Shown: in pieces, positions 16,236-25,402 of the stretch
Layout: each line of letters starts with the position of its first letter
How positions within the stretch are numbered: the stretch's first letter is position 1
Source: Trinickia diaoshuihuensis
GTDB taxonomy: Bacteria > Pseudomonadota > Gammaproteobacteria > Burkholderiales > Burkholderiaceae
Reading direction: 5' to 3'
Assembly: GCF_003390925.1 (NCBI RefSeq)
Contig: NZ_QUBS01000077.1
Location: forward strand, 1 to 64,000
DNA: 64,000 nt
Notes under the pieces: model-generated
Seen by the model: the letters and a program-made list of their open reading frames with translations, nothing else
Told to the model about the DNA's origin: nothing
The model's database searches: none
Position numbers and translations under genes: made by a program

Positions 16236-18233
16236 TCAAACCGGCTTGGACAGGTTTTGCGACTGGGCGCCGTGCTCGCGCCACATCTGCGCAAATTGCG
16301 CCTCCAGCGTGCGTGCGAATCGATCGGGCCGGCACAGCGACGACGCCGACATCCGTTCGCGCAACCCGCCGCGCAATGCCGCCAACGCCTCGCGATCGCC
16401 CGCGAACGCCACGGCCTTCGCGACATAATCCTCATCGTCGCGCGCGATCCAATCGCCGAGTCCCGCGCTCTGGACCACGCTCTCGCACAAATGGCCAAGG
16501 AAGCGATCGCCGTGACGGCACAACACCGGCACGCCCATCCATAAACTTTCGGCCGTCGTCGTGCCGCCCGGATACGGGAATGGGCTCAGCGAAATATCAA
16601 TCCGGTTGTAGGTCGCCAAATATTCGGCGCGTGGCGAAGGTCCCTCCAGCAGCAGCCGATCGGCCGTCACGCCGTGCGCGGCAAAGCGCGCCACGATCAG
16701 GGCACGCTGCGCTTCATCGGCCAGTTGCTGCGCCTTCAAGAAGAGGCGCGCGCCGGGCACGGCCCGCAAAATCCGCGACCATACCGCGACCACGCGATCG
16801 TTGACTTTGACGAGATCGCTAAAGCACCCGAACGTAAGCGGACGTGTCGTATCGGCCGACGCCGCGGCGTCGATGGCCACGTCCGGCTCGGGCGGCGTAA
16901 AACAGAGGTAGCCGTGCGGCAGACGCCAGGGCCGCTCGATGAAATGCGGCTCCTCTTCACGCGGCAGCACCCATTCGTCGCCGAGCACGTAATCGATGGC
17001 GGACAGCCCCGTCGATGCGAAGTACCCGATCCAACTGACTTGGACCGGCGCCGGCTTCCACGCGAAGATCGGCAAGCGGTTGGCATCGGTATGCCCCGCC
17101 ATGTCGAACAAGATATGCACGCCGTCGTTGCGGATCATCGTGGCCGCCGCTTCGTCCGTGAGCCCGACGACACTGCGCCATGCCGCGAAACGCGGTTTGA
17201 GCCGCTGCGTGAGCGCATCTTCGTAAGGACGCGTCGAATAAGCGACGAGCCGCACCCGCGACGGATCGAGATGCGCGAGCACGCTTTCGAGGAAGAAGCC
17301 GACCGGATGCGTCCGGAAGTCTCCCGAAACGAAGCCGATGCGCAGCGGCGCGCCCGGCATTCGATCCACGAGCCAATTCGTGAAGGGCCGAGCCGCCTCG
17401 CTCGCGACGCGGCCGAACGCGAGCGCCTCGCCAAGGTACTCGCGCGGCGCGATATCCTCGGCAAAGCTCAGCGTGAAAAGCAGATTGCTCCAGGCTTCCC
17501 CCCAAGCCGGCCGCAACGCGATCGCACGCCGGAACGCTGCGATCGCCGCGTGATGTTCGCCCGTCTCGCGCAGCACGATGCCGAGATTGAGCGCGACTTG
17601 CGGCTCGTTCGGCAGCAGGCGTTGCGCCTCCCGGTAGCAAGCGGCGGCTTCGGCGAGCCTGCGTTGCGACTTCAACGCATTGCCGAGATTGTTGTGGGCC
17701 TCGCCGACCATCGGCTGCAGCGCGATGGCCTCACGGCAATGCTTTTCCGCGCCTTCGGCATCGCCCAGTTCGCGCAGCACGTTGCCGAGGTTGGTATGCG
17801 CTTCGGCGAACTGCGCGTTGATCCGCAATGCCTTGCTGAAACTACTCGCGGCGGCGGCCGGAAGCCGCATCTGCAGCAGCACCATGCCGAGATTGTTATG
17901 CGCGCGAAAATGGTTAGGATCCAGTGCGAGCGCCTGCTCGTAGCTTTCCACGGCCGCCTCGAGCTTGCCCCACCCTCGCAGCGCACTACCCAGATTGTCG
18001 AAATACGTGGCCTGAGGGCTAATCTCGATCGCTCGGCCGATCAAGTCGAGCGCGTCGGCAAAGCGTTGCTCTTGCATCGCGATCACGCCCAGCAAATGCA
18101 ATGCATCGGCATGACGCGGCATGCGCGCCAGCGCCGCTTCGTAACGGCTGCGCGCCTCTTGCAGACGGCCGCCGCGATGATGGACGAGACCGTCCTCCAC
18201 GAGCGCGAACGCGCCCTGATCCATCGCGGTCAT
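16236..18233 (-). CDS. TPR-containing OGT/SPINDLY-type protein glycosyltransferase (copy 1)
   Basis: This 665-residue cytosolic enzyme has about seven to eight N-terminal tetratricopeptide repeats (residues about 10-290, with repeats of the type AHNNLGMVLLQMRLPAAAASSFSKALRIN) and a C-terminal GT41/O-GlcNAc-transferase-like catalytic half. Catalytic-half landmarks are RIGFVSGDFRTHPVGFFLESVL, FDMAGHTDANRLPIFAWKPAPVQVSWIGYFASTG, LTFGCFSDLVKVND and SPFPYPGGTTTAESLWMGVPVL, which match the donor-binding motifs of OGT. The family adds a sugar to Ser/Thr of proteins. Its start codon shares one base with the stop of copy 2 (TAATG), indicating coupled translation. Neighbouring fliC is the likely acceptor, as inferred for related FlmQ proteins of Burkholderia cenocepacia. 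Confidence 0.9.
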   Translation of the reverse strand: MTAMDQGAFALVEDGLVHHRGGRLQEARSRYEAALARMPRHADALHLLGVIAMQEQRFADALDLIGRAIEISPQATYFDNLGSALRGWGKLEAAVESYEQALALDPNHFRAHNNLGMVLLQMRLPAAAASSFSKALRINAQFAEAHTNLGNVLRELGDAEGAEKHCREAIALQPMVGEAHNNLGNALKSQRRLAEAAACYREAQRLLPNEPQVALNLGIVLRETGEHHAAIAAFRRAIALRPAWGEAWSNLLFTLSFAEDIAPREYLGEALAFGRVASEAARPFTNWLVDRMPGAPLRIGFVSGDFRTHPVGFFLESVLAHLDPSRVRLVAYSTRPYEDALTQRLKPRFAAWRSVVGLTDEAAATMIRNDGVHILFDMAGHTDANRLPIFAWKPAPVQVSWIGYFASTGLSAIDYVLGDEWVLPREEEPHFIERPWRLPHGYLCFTPPEPDVAIDAAASADTTRPLTFGCFSDLVKVNDRVVAVWSRILRAVPGARLFLKAQQLADEAQRALIVARFAAHGVTADRLLLEGPSPRAEYLATYNRIDISLSPFPYPGGTTTAESLWMGVPVLCRHGDRFLGHLCESVVQSAGLGDWIARDDEDYVAKAVAFAGDREALAALRGGLRERMSASSLCRPDRFARTLEAQFAQMWREHGAQSQNLSKPV

Positions 18234-20512
18234 TACGCGATCTCCTTCGTCTTCGTTTGCCACATCTGTTCGATCGCCGTCATCCAATGACCGGCGAAAC
18301 GGTGCGCATCGGTCAGCGGCGAGCGCTCGACGCGCTCGCGCAACCCCGCGCGCAATGCCGCCAACCCAGGCAAATCGGCTGCCGCCGCGACCGCGCGGGC
18401 GATGTAATCGTCGGTATCGGCCGCGATCCACTCATGCAGGCCCACCGTCTTCGCCACGAGTTCGCCCAAATGCGAGAGAAACCGATCGCCACGGCGCGTC
18501 AGTACCGGCACGCCCATCCACAATCCCTCGACGCTCGTCGTTCCGCCCGGATACGGGAACGGATCGAGCGCGAGATCCACGCGCCCGTAGGTGGCGAAGT
18601 ACTGCTCGCGCGAGGACGGCCCTTCCAGCAGCAAACGCGTTTCATCGATGCCGTGCGCCGCAAAGCGCGCATAGGTATCGCGCACGATCGAGGGCTCCGC
18701 CAGTTGATGGTTCTTCAGCAAGAGACGCGATTGCGGAACCGCCTGCAGAATGCGCGACCATACCGCGAAAACGCCGTCGTTCAGCTTCTTATGGTTGTTC
18801 AAGCAGCCGAAGGTGACATAGCCGTTCGCGAGCGCGGGTAACGGGGTCACGGGTTGAGGCTCGGCCGGCAGCGTGAAGCACAAGTAGCTATCGGGCAGAC
18901 GCCAGATGCGTTCCGTGTATTGCCCTTCCTCTCCGGGCGGCACGACATACGGATCGGCCAGCAGGTAGTCGATTTCGGCGAGCCCGGTCGTCGCGAAGTA
19001 GCCGAGCCAACTGACTTGCACCGGCGCGGGCCGCCAGGCGAACATCGGCAGTCGGTTGCGGCCGGTATGGCCCGACAGGTCGATGAGCACGTCGATTCGA
19101 TCGTCGTGAACACGCCGCGCGAGATCGGCATCGTCCATCTCCGCTACATGGCGCCATGTCGAGAAGAGCGGCTTGATGCGCGCCGTCAATTCGTCGCTAT
19201 GCAACGCGTTCGAATAGGCGATGGGTTCGATCCGTGTGCGGTCGATGCGCGCGAGCACCGATTCGAAGAAGTAGCCGACGGGGTGCTTGCGCAAGTCGGC
19301 TGAGACAAAGCCCACGCGCAAGGGGCGCCCCGCGCGCGACGGATCGCGGAGCGCGGGCCACTGCATATAGGGCGTCGCCCGGGCACGCATCCGTTCGCCG
19401 AAGTAGCGGGCATCGGCCAAGTGCGTGCTCGCGGACCAGTTCGATGCGTACGATTGCCCGAACAGCACGCACGTGTGCGATTCGCCGAAATCGGGATTGA
19501 GCGCGAGGGCGTCGCGGTAGCACCGCAATGCCCCGTCGGGCTGGCCGAGATCGGCGAGAATCGTCCCGAGATTGTTGTGAAACGACGGCGTATCGCCGCG
19601 CAACTCGATCGCGCGCCGCGCAAAGCCGAGCGCGCGTTCGGGCGCGCCGAGCCGGCGCAACGCATTCGCCAAGTTGTGATGCGCGTCGGCGAATTCGGGA
19701 TCGAGCGCGATCGCGCGTTCATAGCAGGGCACCGCCTCGGGCACGCGCCCGGCGCCGTTCAGCGCGTTGCCGAGCGTGTTGTGCGCTTGGGCCGAATCCG
19801 GCTTGAGTTCGACGACGCGCCGATAGGCCTCGATGCCGCCCGCAATATCGCCGCGATGCATGAGCAAGCCCGCGAGCTTCTCGTGCGCGGCGGCCAGTTG
19901 GGGCGCGAGCGCCACGCTTTCGCGTAGGCATTCGAGCGCCGCATCGCCATGCCCTTTCGTCTGCAAGACGACGGCCAGGTTCAGATGCGCCTCGGCGAAC
20001 GTGGACTTGGCGGCGATCGCCTTGCCGTAGGCGGCAATGGCGGCATCGAGTTCGCCCATATCCTTGAGCGCATTGCCGAGATTGTTGAACGCCTCGGCGT
20101 AACCGGGCTTGAGCTCGATCGCGCGCGCGCAACTCGTCAGCGCGGCTGCGGCGTCGCCCCGCTCGCGCAGCGCGTTACCGAGGTTGTTGTGCGCATCGGC
20201 GTAATCGGGCTTCAACTCCACTGCACGCGTGTACGCAGCCACGGCATCGTCGAGCTTGCGCGCGTCGCGCAGGGCGTTGCCGAGGTTGTTGTAATAGATC
20301 GGGCTGGCATGCGCGGCGATCGACTCGCGCATGAGCGCGATGCCCGCCTCGCTTTGCCCGATCTGGCAGGCGAGCAAGCCCATGAAATGCAGCGCGTCGG
20401 GATGCTTCGGCTTGACCGCCAAGATGCGCGTGTACAGCGCTTTCGCATCGGCAAGACGTCCCGCCTGATGATGGGCCAATGCCGTATTCAGCAGTTGGGC
20501 GGTGTCTTGCAT
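18233..20512 (-). CDS. TPR-containing OGT/SPINDLY-type protein glycosyltransferase (copy 2)
   Basis: At 759 residues this is the longest of the three paralogues, with roughly ten to eleven consecutive TPR units (to about residue 375) such as ADAHNNLGNALRERGDAAAALTSCARAIELKPGYAE. The GT41-like half has RVGFVSADLRKHPVGYFFESVLARID, LSGHTGRNRLPMFAWRPAPVQVSWLGYFATTG, VTFGCLNNHKKLNDGVFAVW and DPFPYPGGTTSVEGLWMGVPVLTRRGDRFLSHLG. The TPR superhelix selects the acceptor protein, and a longer array suggests a different acceptor or register from copy 1. It is co-transcribed with copies 1 and 3: 47 bp after copy 3 and overlapping copy 1 by one base. Confidence 0.9.
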   Translation of the reverse strand: MQDTAQLLNTALAHHQAGRLADAKALYTRILAVKPKHPDALHFMGLLACQIGQSEAGIALMRESIAAHASPIYYNNLGNALRDARKLDDAVAAYTRAVELKPDYADAHNNLGNALRERGDAAAALTSCARAIELKPGYAEAFNNLGNALKDMGELDAAIAAYGKAIAAKSTFAEAHLNLAVVLQTKGHGDAALECLRESVALAPQLAAAHEKLAGLLMHRGDIAGGIEAYRRVVELKPDSAQAHNTLGNALNGAGRVPEAVPCYERAIALDPEFADAHHNLANALRRLGAPERALGFARRAIELRGDTPSFHNNLGTILADLGQPDGALRCYRDALALNPDFGESHTCVLFGQSYASNWSASTHLADARYFGERMRARATPYMQWPALRDPSRAGRPLRVGFVSADLRKHPVGYFFESVLARIDRTRIEPIAYSNALHSDELTARIKPLFSTWRHVAEMDDADLARRVHDDRIDVLIDLSGHTGRNRLPMFAWRPAPVQVSWLGYFATTGLAEIDYLLADPYVVPPGEEGQYTERIWRLPDSYLCFTLPAEPQPVTPLPALANGYVTFGCLNNHKKLNDGVFAVWSRILQAVPQSRLLLKNHQLAEPSIVRDTYARFAAHGIDETRLLLEGPSSREQYFATYGRVDLALDPFPYPGGTTSVEGLWMGVPVLTRRGDRFLSHLGELVAKTVGLHEWIAADTDDYIARAVAAAADLPGLAALRAGLRERVERSPLTDAHRFAGHWMTAIEQMWQTKTKEIA

Positions 20513-20559
20513 GTTCGGTCCGATCGTAAGGAAAAGGCGGCGGCGCGCTTATCGCGCCG

Positions 20560-22587
20560 TCATGCCGTGGTCGCGCGCGTCGCGGCGCCGATGCGCGCGA
20601 TGCCGTCGCGCCACATCCCCTCGAATGCGTCTTCCAAATGGCGCGCATAGCGCGCCGCGTCGCACAGCGGCGAAGCCAGCAGCGAGGCGCGCGCGGTGCG
20701 ACGGAGCGCGGCAAGGCGAGGCACATCGGCTGCGAAGGCAACGGCTTTGGCGACATACTCGTCGTTGTCCTTGGCGATCCAATCGGCCAAGCCCGCCGAA
20801 TGCAGCATGCTCACGCAGATGTTCGACAAGAACCGGTCTCCCTGCCGGCACAAGACCGGCACGCCCATCCACAACCCCTCGACGCTCGTCGTACCGCCGG
20901 GGTAAGGGAACGGGCTCAACGCGATATCGACGCGGTTATACGCCGCGAAGTAGTCGGCGCGCGGCGAGCGTCCTTCGAGGATCAGCCGCGACGGGTCGAT
21001 ACCGCGCGCGGCGAAGCGCCGGCGCGTCGTCTCGCACGTGGGAGCATCGTCGAGTTGCTTCGCTTTGAGGAACAGCCGCGAGCCGGGCACGGCGTGCAGG
21101 ATGCGCGCCCAAACCTCGACGACGCTATCGTTCATCTTCATCAGATGATTGAAGCAGCCGAACGTCACATGCGCCTCGCGCTCGAGCGGCAAGGGTCCGA
21201 TTTCGACCTGCTCCGCCGGCGGTGTGAAGCACAAGTAACTATCCGGCAAACGCCAGAGCCGCTCCGTATAGTGCGCTTGCGCATCGGCAGGCAGCACGTG
21301 CGGATCGCCGAGCAAGTAGTCCATCGCCGGCAAGCCCGTGCTCGCGAAATAGCCGAGCCAACTTGCCTGCACGGGCGCCGCGCGCCAGGCGAACAGCGGC
21401 AAGCGGTTGTAGTTCATATGCCCCGACAAATCGAGCAGCAAGTCGATGCGATCGTCGCGAATGCGCCGCGCGGCTTGCTCGTCGTTCATCGATGCCAACG
21501 GCGTCCAGGCCGAAAAATACGGCTTGATGCGGGCGGTCAGCGCGTCTTCGAAGCGGCGTGTCGGGTAGGCCACGAGTTCGATGCGGCCGCGGTCGATATG
21601 GGCCAGCAGGCTTTCGAGGAAATGGCCCGTGGGGTGAATCTTCAGATCGCCTGAAACGAAGCCGACGCGCAGCGGGCCGTTGCGGCGCGGCTCGGTCGCG
21701 ACGAGCCAATCGCGCCACGGCGTGGCGCCGGCCGTGGCGATGCGTCCGAACTCTTTCGCTTCGGCAACATACGCCGCCTGATCGAAATCCTCGCGATAGC
21801 TGAGGATGAACAGCAGGTTGCTGCGCGCTTCCAACAGACCCGGCTTGAGCGCGATCGCGCGGCGATAGGCTTCGATCGCGGCGTCGAGATCGCCGAGATC
21901 GACCATTGCGTTCGCCAAGTTGTTGTGCGCTTCGGCGTAGTCGGGCTGCAAGCCGATGACCGTCTTGAAACACTCGACAGCCTCGGTCAACTGCCCTTGC
22001 TCGCGCAACAAGTTGCCGAGGTTGTTATGCGGATGCACGTAATCGGGCTTGAGCGCGATCGCCTGCCGAAAACTTTCCATCGCCGCCGCGCGCATGCCGC
22101 GCGCCGCGAGCGCATTGCCCAGGTTGCCGTAGAAGATCTCGCTCTCGCGCCGGGCCAAGGCGGCCATGATCAGTTCGCAAGCGCGTGCGTAGTCGCCGCG
22201 GTGATAGGCGATCAGGCCCGACAGGTGCAAGGCGTCCGAATGGTCCGGATCGACGGCGAGGATTTGGCGATAAATCGCCTCGGCCTCGGGGAAACGGCCC
22301 GCGAGTTGATGGGCCAGGCCGGTTTCGATGGGGGGCGCGCCAAGCCCGGTCGATGCCGGTTGCACCGCGGGCACGGGCGCGTTCTTCGCTCCCGGCTCGT
22401 TGCCGGGCGCAGCCGCCGGCCGGCCGATCGCGGGCGGGGCGACGAACCGAATGCCGCCCGGTGAGCTTTTGGCTGTGACGACGCCCGCAGGCGTTTGCGC
22501 GAGACCCTGCCCGTCCCGGCCTTGCTTTAACTGCTCGACCGGATTGGTAAATAGACGCCCCGTCATCGAGCCACGCTCATTCGCCAT
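20560..22587 (-). CDS. TPR-containing OGT/SPINDLY-type protein glycosyltransferase (copy 3)
   Basis: This 675-residue paralogue has an unusual 80-residue Pro/Ala/Gly-rich lead-in, then about five TPRs (residues about 90-260) and the GT41-like half (RVGFVSGDLKIHPTGHFLESLLAHID, LSGHMNYNRLPLFAWRAAPVQASWLGYFASTG, VTFGCFNHLMKMNDSVVEVW, SPFPYPGGTTSVEGLWMGVPVL). It overlaps the upstream GT2 gene by 11 bases. Two in-frame starts are possible (22587 and 22566), and neither has a strong Shine-Dalgarno sequence, which fits translational coupling. It shares long identical blocks with copies 1 and 2, which supports tandem duplication. Confidence 0.88.
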   Translation of the reverse strand: MANERGSMTGRLFTNPVEQLKQGRDGQGLAQTPAGVVTAKSSPGGIRFVAPPAIGRPAAAPGNEPGAKNAPVPAVQPASTGLGAPPIETGLAHQLAGRFPEAEAIYRQILAVDPDHSDALHLSGLIAYHRGDYARACELIMAALARRESEIFYGNLGNALAARGMRAAAMESFRQAIALKPDYVHPHNNLGNLLREQGQLTEAVECFKTVIGLQPDYAEAHNNLANAMVDLGDLDAAIEAYRRAIALKPGLLEARSNLLFILSYREDFDQAAYVAEAKEFGRIATAGATPWRDWLVATEPRRNGPLRVGFVSGDLKIHPTGHFLESLLAHIDRGRIELVAYPTRRFEDALTARIKPYFSAWTPLASMNDEQAARRIRDDRIDLLLDLSGHMNYNRLPLFAWRAAPVQASWLGYFASTGLPAMDYLLGDPHVLPADAQAHYTERLWRLPDSYLCFTPPAEQVEIGPLPLEREAHVTFGCFNHLMKMNDSVVEVWARILHAVPGSRLFLKAKQLDDAPTCETTRRRFAARGIDPSRLILEGRSPRADYFAAYNRVDIALSPFPYPGGTTSVEGLWMGVPVLCRQGDRFLSNICVSMLHSAGLADWIAKDNDEYVAKAVAFAADVPRLAALRRTARASLLASPLCDAARYARHLEDAFEGMWRDGIARIGAATRATTA

Positions 22588-25066
22588 ACTTGCGCAGATA
22601 GCGCTCGTAACCCGCGCGCCACGGCGGCGTATTGAAGGCGCCGGCGCTCTCGTGCACGACGCTGATCGGCCAGGTACCCATCTTCAGGCCTTTCAGTTCG
22701 GCTTGGCGGCAGAAGTCCATGTCGTAGAAATGGAAGTCGAATTGCTCGTCGAAGCGTACGCCGCTCTCGATCAGACGCGCGCTGTCCGCCACGAGCATGA
22801 GCCCGTCGAGCAGTTTGCATTCGACGCCGGCCGGCCCGAAGTAAGACACGCCGTCGCTGGCCAATCCCTTGCCATGCCCCACCGAGCCGCTCAAGTATTC
22901 GGCGGTATCCCACGTGAATTGCGGCGTCGCAAAGGCCCACGCCGGCTGCTGCGGGGAGCGGCGGCGATTGCCGGCCAGACCGAGCACGTCGAATTGACGC
23001 AGCCCTTCGTAAATGCGATCGATCCAGAAGAAATCGCTGATCGAAACGTCGTCGTGCACGAACACGAGAATCGCCGGATTGCTCGCGGCTTGTTCGATCG
23101 CCGCGTTATAGAGCGTGGATAGTCCCGTCGTGTTGCTGTCGAACAGCAGCAGTTCGGGCATCTTGGCTTGATGCATCACGGCAAGCGAACGGCCCAGCGC
23201 GGTCTCGCGCAAGAAGCTCTCTTGCGAGTGGCGCGTCGCGCAGACCAGGCGGATGGGCTTGGCCGCCACATCGCCTGCTTGACCGCGCGAAACGACGATC
23301 TGCTCGCTTGCCTGCGCCTGACCGGGCGAGACAACGGTACGCGGCGCACCGCTTTTCGTGAACAGGAAGAACGGCTCGCGCACGTTGCACCCGACCATGT
23401 CGGCATCGAGGTCGCCGAGGACTTCCGCGTGCGGCAGCAACTCGCCGCTAAAGCCCGCCGCATGGAAATGTTCGGCGATATCGGCGCCGAAAAAGCGCAC
23501 GTGGTCGGATTGGCCGAAGTAGCGCGTCGCGAACGGCTCGCTCGGCGTCTTGTTCAACTCGAACGTGTACTTCAATACCGGCGAATACGGCGTTTGGGCA
23601 ACCAGATGACCGCCCGCTTTCAAGCAACGGTTGAATTGGGCCAGCGCCGTGTCGGGCTGCGCCACGTGCTCGAGCACGTGGTTGCAGATGATCAAATCGA
23701 AATAGTTGTCGGGGAAATCGAGCGCTTCGACATTGAGCCTGCGATGCGCCGGCGAACGCGGATGCAGATCGCCCGCGACATATTCGAGCGGCGCCAGCCG
23801 GCGAATACGCTCTTCGATCTTCGGTTCGGGCGCGATGTGCAAGATCCGCATCGCCGGGGCCTGCTCGAGCAAGCCCGTGAAGGCGATGTAGAGCCAGAGA
23901 TGGCGGTCGCGGTCGTTACTGTGGCAATGCGGGCACGAATGCCGTTCGAGCGTGGAGCCGACCGATTCGATCTGCTGCAAAAATTCGAGATCGACGGCAT
24001 GCGGGAACGGCAGCCAACGCTCGACCGGTTTCTCGCATACGACGCAAATGTTCTGCTTGACGACCGGACGGGCGGGCGCGGCAGCCGCGGCTGCCGCCGC
24101 GCTGCGCTGCGCGATGCGGCCCGCGACGGCGCTGCGCGCGAATTCGAGGTTCGCCTGGTAGCGCGGGGAGCTGAACAATTCGCTTGCATCGCGCTCGACC
24201 AAGTCGGGCAAATCCGCGAGCAAACGCTTGATCTCGGGCAATTCGTTGCGGCCGTTCTGATTGCCCGAATAGCCCGCATACAGTTCGGCCAGCCGTCGGC
24301 CCGCATGAGCCAGCTCGGCCGTGTTCAGATTGCCGGCCGCCCCTTCGGCGCGCACGAAAATTTCCCACTCGTACATACCGGCGCTGAAGTTGGCGCTGCC
24401 CACATCGGACTGCTGCCCGCTGTGCCGGCGAAAGGCGCTCAGATAGCCGCCCACGGCCACGATCGGCGCGCGCTCCGCGAGGTTCAGATACATCGCCACG
24501 TCGTTCAGGAAGTCGAGCTTCATCGACCGATAGTCGAGCACGGTGGCCGCATCGACGAATGCACGGCGCACCATGACGTTCGTGGGCTCGCCGACGAAGT
24601 TATGAATCTGCCCGATCATCCCGCGCACGAGCGTGCCGCGATCCACGAGCGCGCGCTGACCCGGTTCGAGCAACGGCCCCGGCGTCATCGTGACCTCATC
24701 GTTCTCGTTGATGATCACGCGCTCGTGAAACGCGAGCGCCGACTGCGGATTCGCCTCGAGGGCCGACACGAGCGCTTCGACCGATTCGGGCATCAGCACG
24801 TCGTCGTCGTAAAGCCACTTCACGTACGTGCCCGTCGCCCGCTCCCACAGACGCTGCGAGTTCTTCAGGCCGTTTTGAAACCCGTGGTGGAAGTAGCGGA
24901 TGCGCGGATCGTTTTGCTGCGCGACGATGGCGGCAAGCGCGCCGTCGACCCGATCGTCCCCGACGAGGATCTCGATGTCCGCGAACGTTTGTTGCCGCGC
25001 GCTCACCAGGGCCCTGGCGAGAAACTCGGGCTTGTACGCGGGGATCAGAATGCTGACGATGGCCAT
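22577..25066 (-). CDS. Three-domain protein: GT2 glycosyltransferase, SAM methyltransferase, second GT-A domain
   Basis: The 829-residue protein joins three modules. Residues 1-270 are a GT-A family 2 transferase (VSILIPAYKPEFLARALVSARQQTFADIEILVGDD, with the KWLYDDDVLMP acidic donor site). Residues about 320-560 start with a Cys-rich knuckle (CVVCEKP...CPHCHSNDRDRH, a likely zinc site) and continue as a class I methyltransferase (LHIAPEPKIEERIRRL, VAGDLHP, FDLIICNHVLEHV). Residues about 590-829 resemble the StrF-like glycosyltransferase family (LLLFDSNTTGLSTLYNAAIEQA, ILVFVHDDVSI, FDFHFYDMDFC). One chain could thus assemble and methylate a short glycan. It leads the minus-strand operon with the three TPR transferases. 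Order of action and acceptor are unknown. Confidence 0.85.
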   Translation of the reverse strand: MAIVSILIPAYKPEFLARALVSARQQTFADIEILVGDDRVDGALAAIVAQQNDPRIRYFHHGFQNGLKNSQRLWERATGTYVKWLYDDDVLMPESVEALVSALEANPQSALAFHERVIINENDEVTMTPGPLLEPGQRALVDRGTLVRGMIGQIHNFVGEPTNVMVRRAFVDAATVLDYRSMKLDFLNDVAMYLNLAERAPIVAVGGYLSAFRRHSGQQSDVGSANFSAGMYEWEIFVRAEGAAGNLNTAELAHAGRRLAELYAGYSGNQNGRNELPEIKRLLADLPDLVERDASELFSSPRYQANLEFARSAVAGRIAQRSAAAAAAAAPARPVVKQNICVVCEKPVERWLPFPHAVDLEFLQQIESVGSTLERHSCPHCHSNDRDRHLWLYIAFTGLLEQAPAMRILHIAPEPKIEERIRRLAPLEYVAGDLHPRSPAHRRLNVEALDFPDNYFDLIICNHVLEHVAQPDTALAQFNRCLKAGGHLVAQTPYSPVLKYTFELNKTPSEPFATRYFGQSDHVRFFGADIAEHFHAAGFSGELLPHAEVLGDLDADMVGCNVREPFFLFTKSGAPRTVVSPGQAQASEQIVVSRGQAGDVAAKPIRLVCATRHSQESFLRETALGRSLAVMHQAKMPELLLFDSNTTGLSTLYNAAIEQAASNPAILVFVHDDVSISDFFWIDRIYEGLRQFDVLGLAGNRRRSPQQPAWAFATPQFTWDTAEYLSGSVGHGKGLASDGVSYFGPAGVECKLLDGLMLVADSARLIESGVRFDEQFDFHFYDMDFCRQAELKGLKMGTWPISVVHESAGAFNTPPWRAGYERYLRKYGE

Positions 25067-25402
25067 TGATGCGAATCCTTCGGTAGACGGGAAGAGCGAG
25101 ATCCGCGCGGCGGCGAACCCACTCCAGCCTCGTGCGCGGGCGGGGCAGTCCCACGATTTCGCACACGACGGGCATTTTTCGATTGCGGCAAGCTTACCGG
25201 CCGGCGCCCCGGTTCGATTTGCTGAAAAGGGACGGTTTTACGGCCCAATTTCCACGTCTGTCGCGGCATTCATTCGAAATGGCCCAAATTCCGCCCCCTG
25301 ATCGACAGATAGGGCGGCCGGCGGCGCGACTAGACTGCACGGCAATGGTCGCAAGCCACGCCCGCGCTGCGCCGAACCTCTATGCGCCTAGGTGTAGACC
25401 CA
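25067..25402. promoter_or_regulatory. Divergent promoter region of the two glycan operons
   Basis: This 336-bp region lies between the GT2/TPR operon (minus) and the VioA-like operon (plus). It holds two near-identical 12-mers, GGCCCAATTTCC (25240-25251) and GGCCCAAATTCC (25281-25292), 41 bp apart (about four helical turns), and a CCGCCC/GGGCGG inverted pair (25291-25317). No sigma-28 match was found on either strand. A protein binding the repeats could control both operons together. No gene is seen here. Confidence 0.4.

Noticed and set aside
16674-18290. 538-codon plus-strand open frame opposite the first TPR transferase
   Set aside because: Shadow of a TPR gene; the translation is low-complexity and Arg-rich.
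25280-25294. Sigma-54-like TGGC...GC spacing before the VioA-like operon
   Set aside because: The GG and GC dinucleotides are correctly spaced, but TTGC is absent (CCGC), so it is too weak to call.
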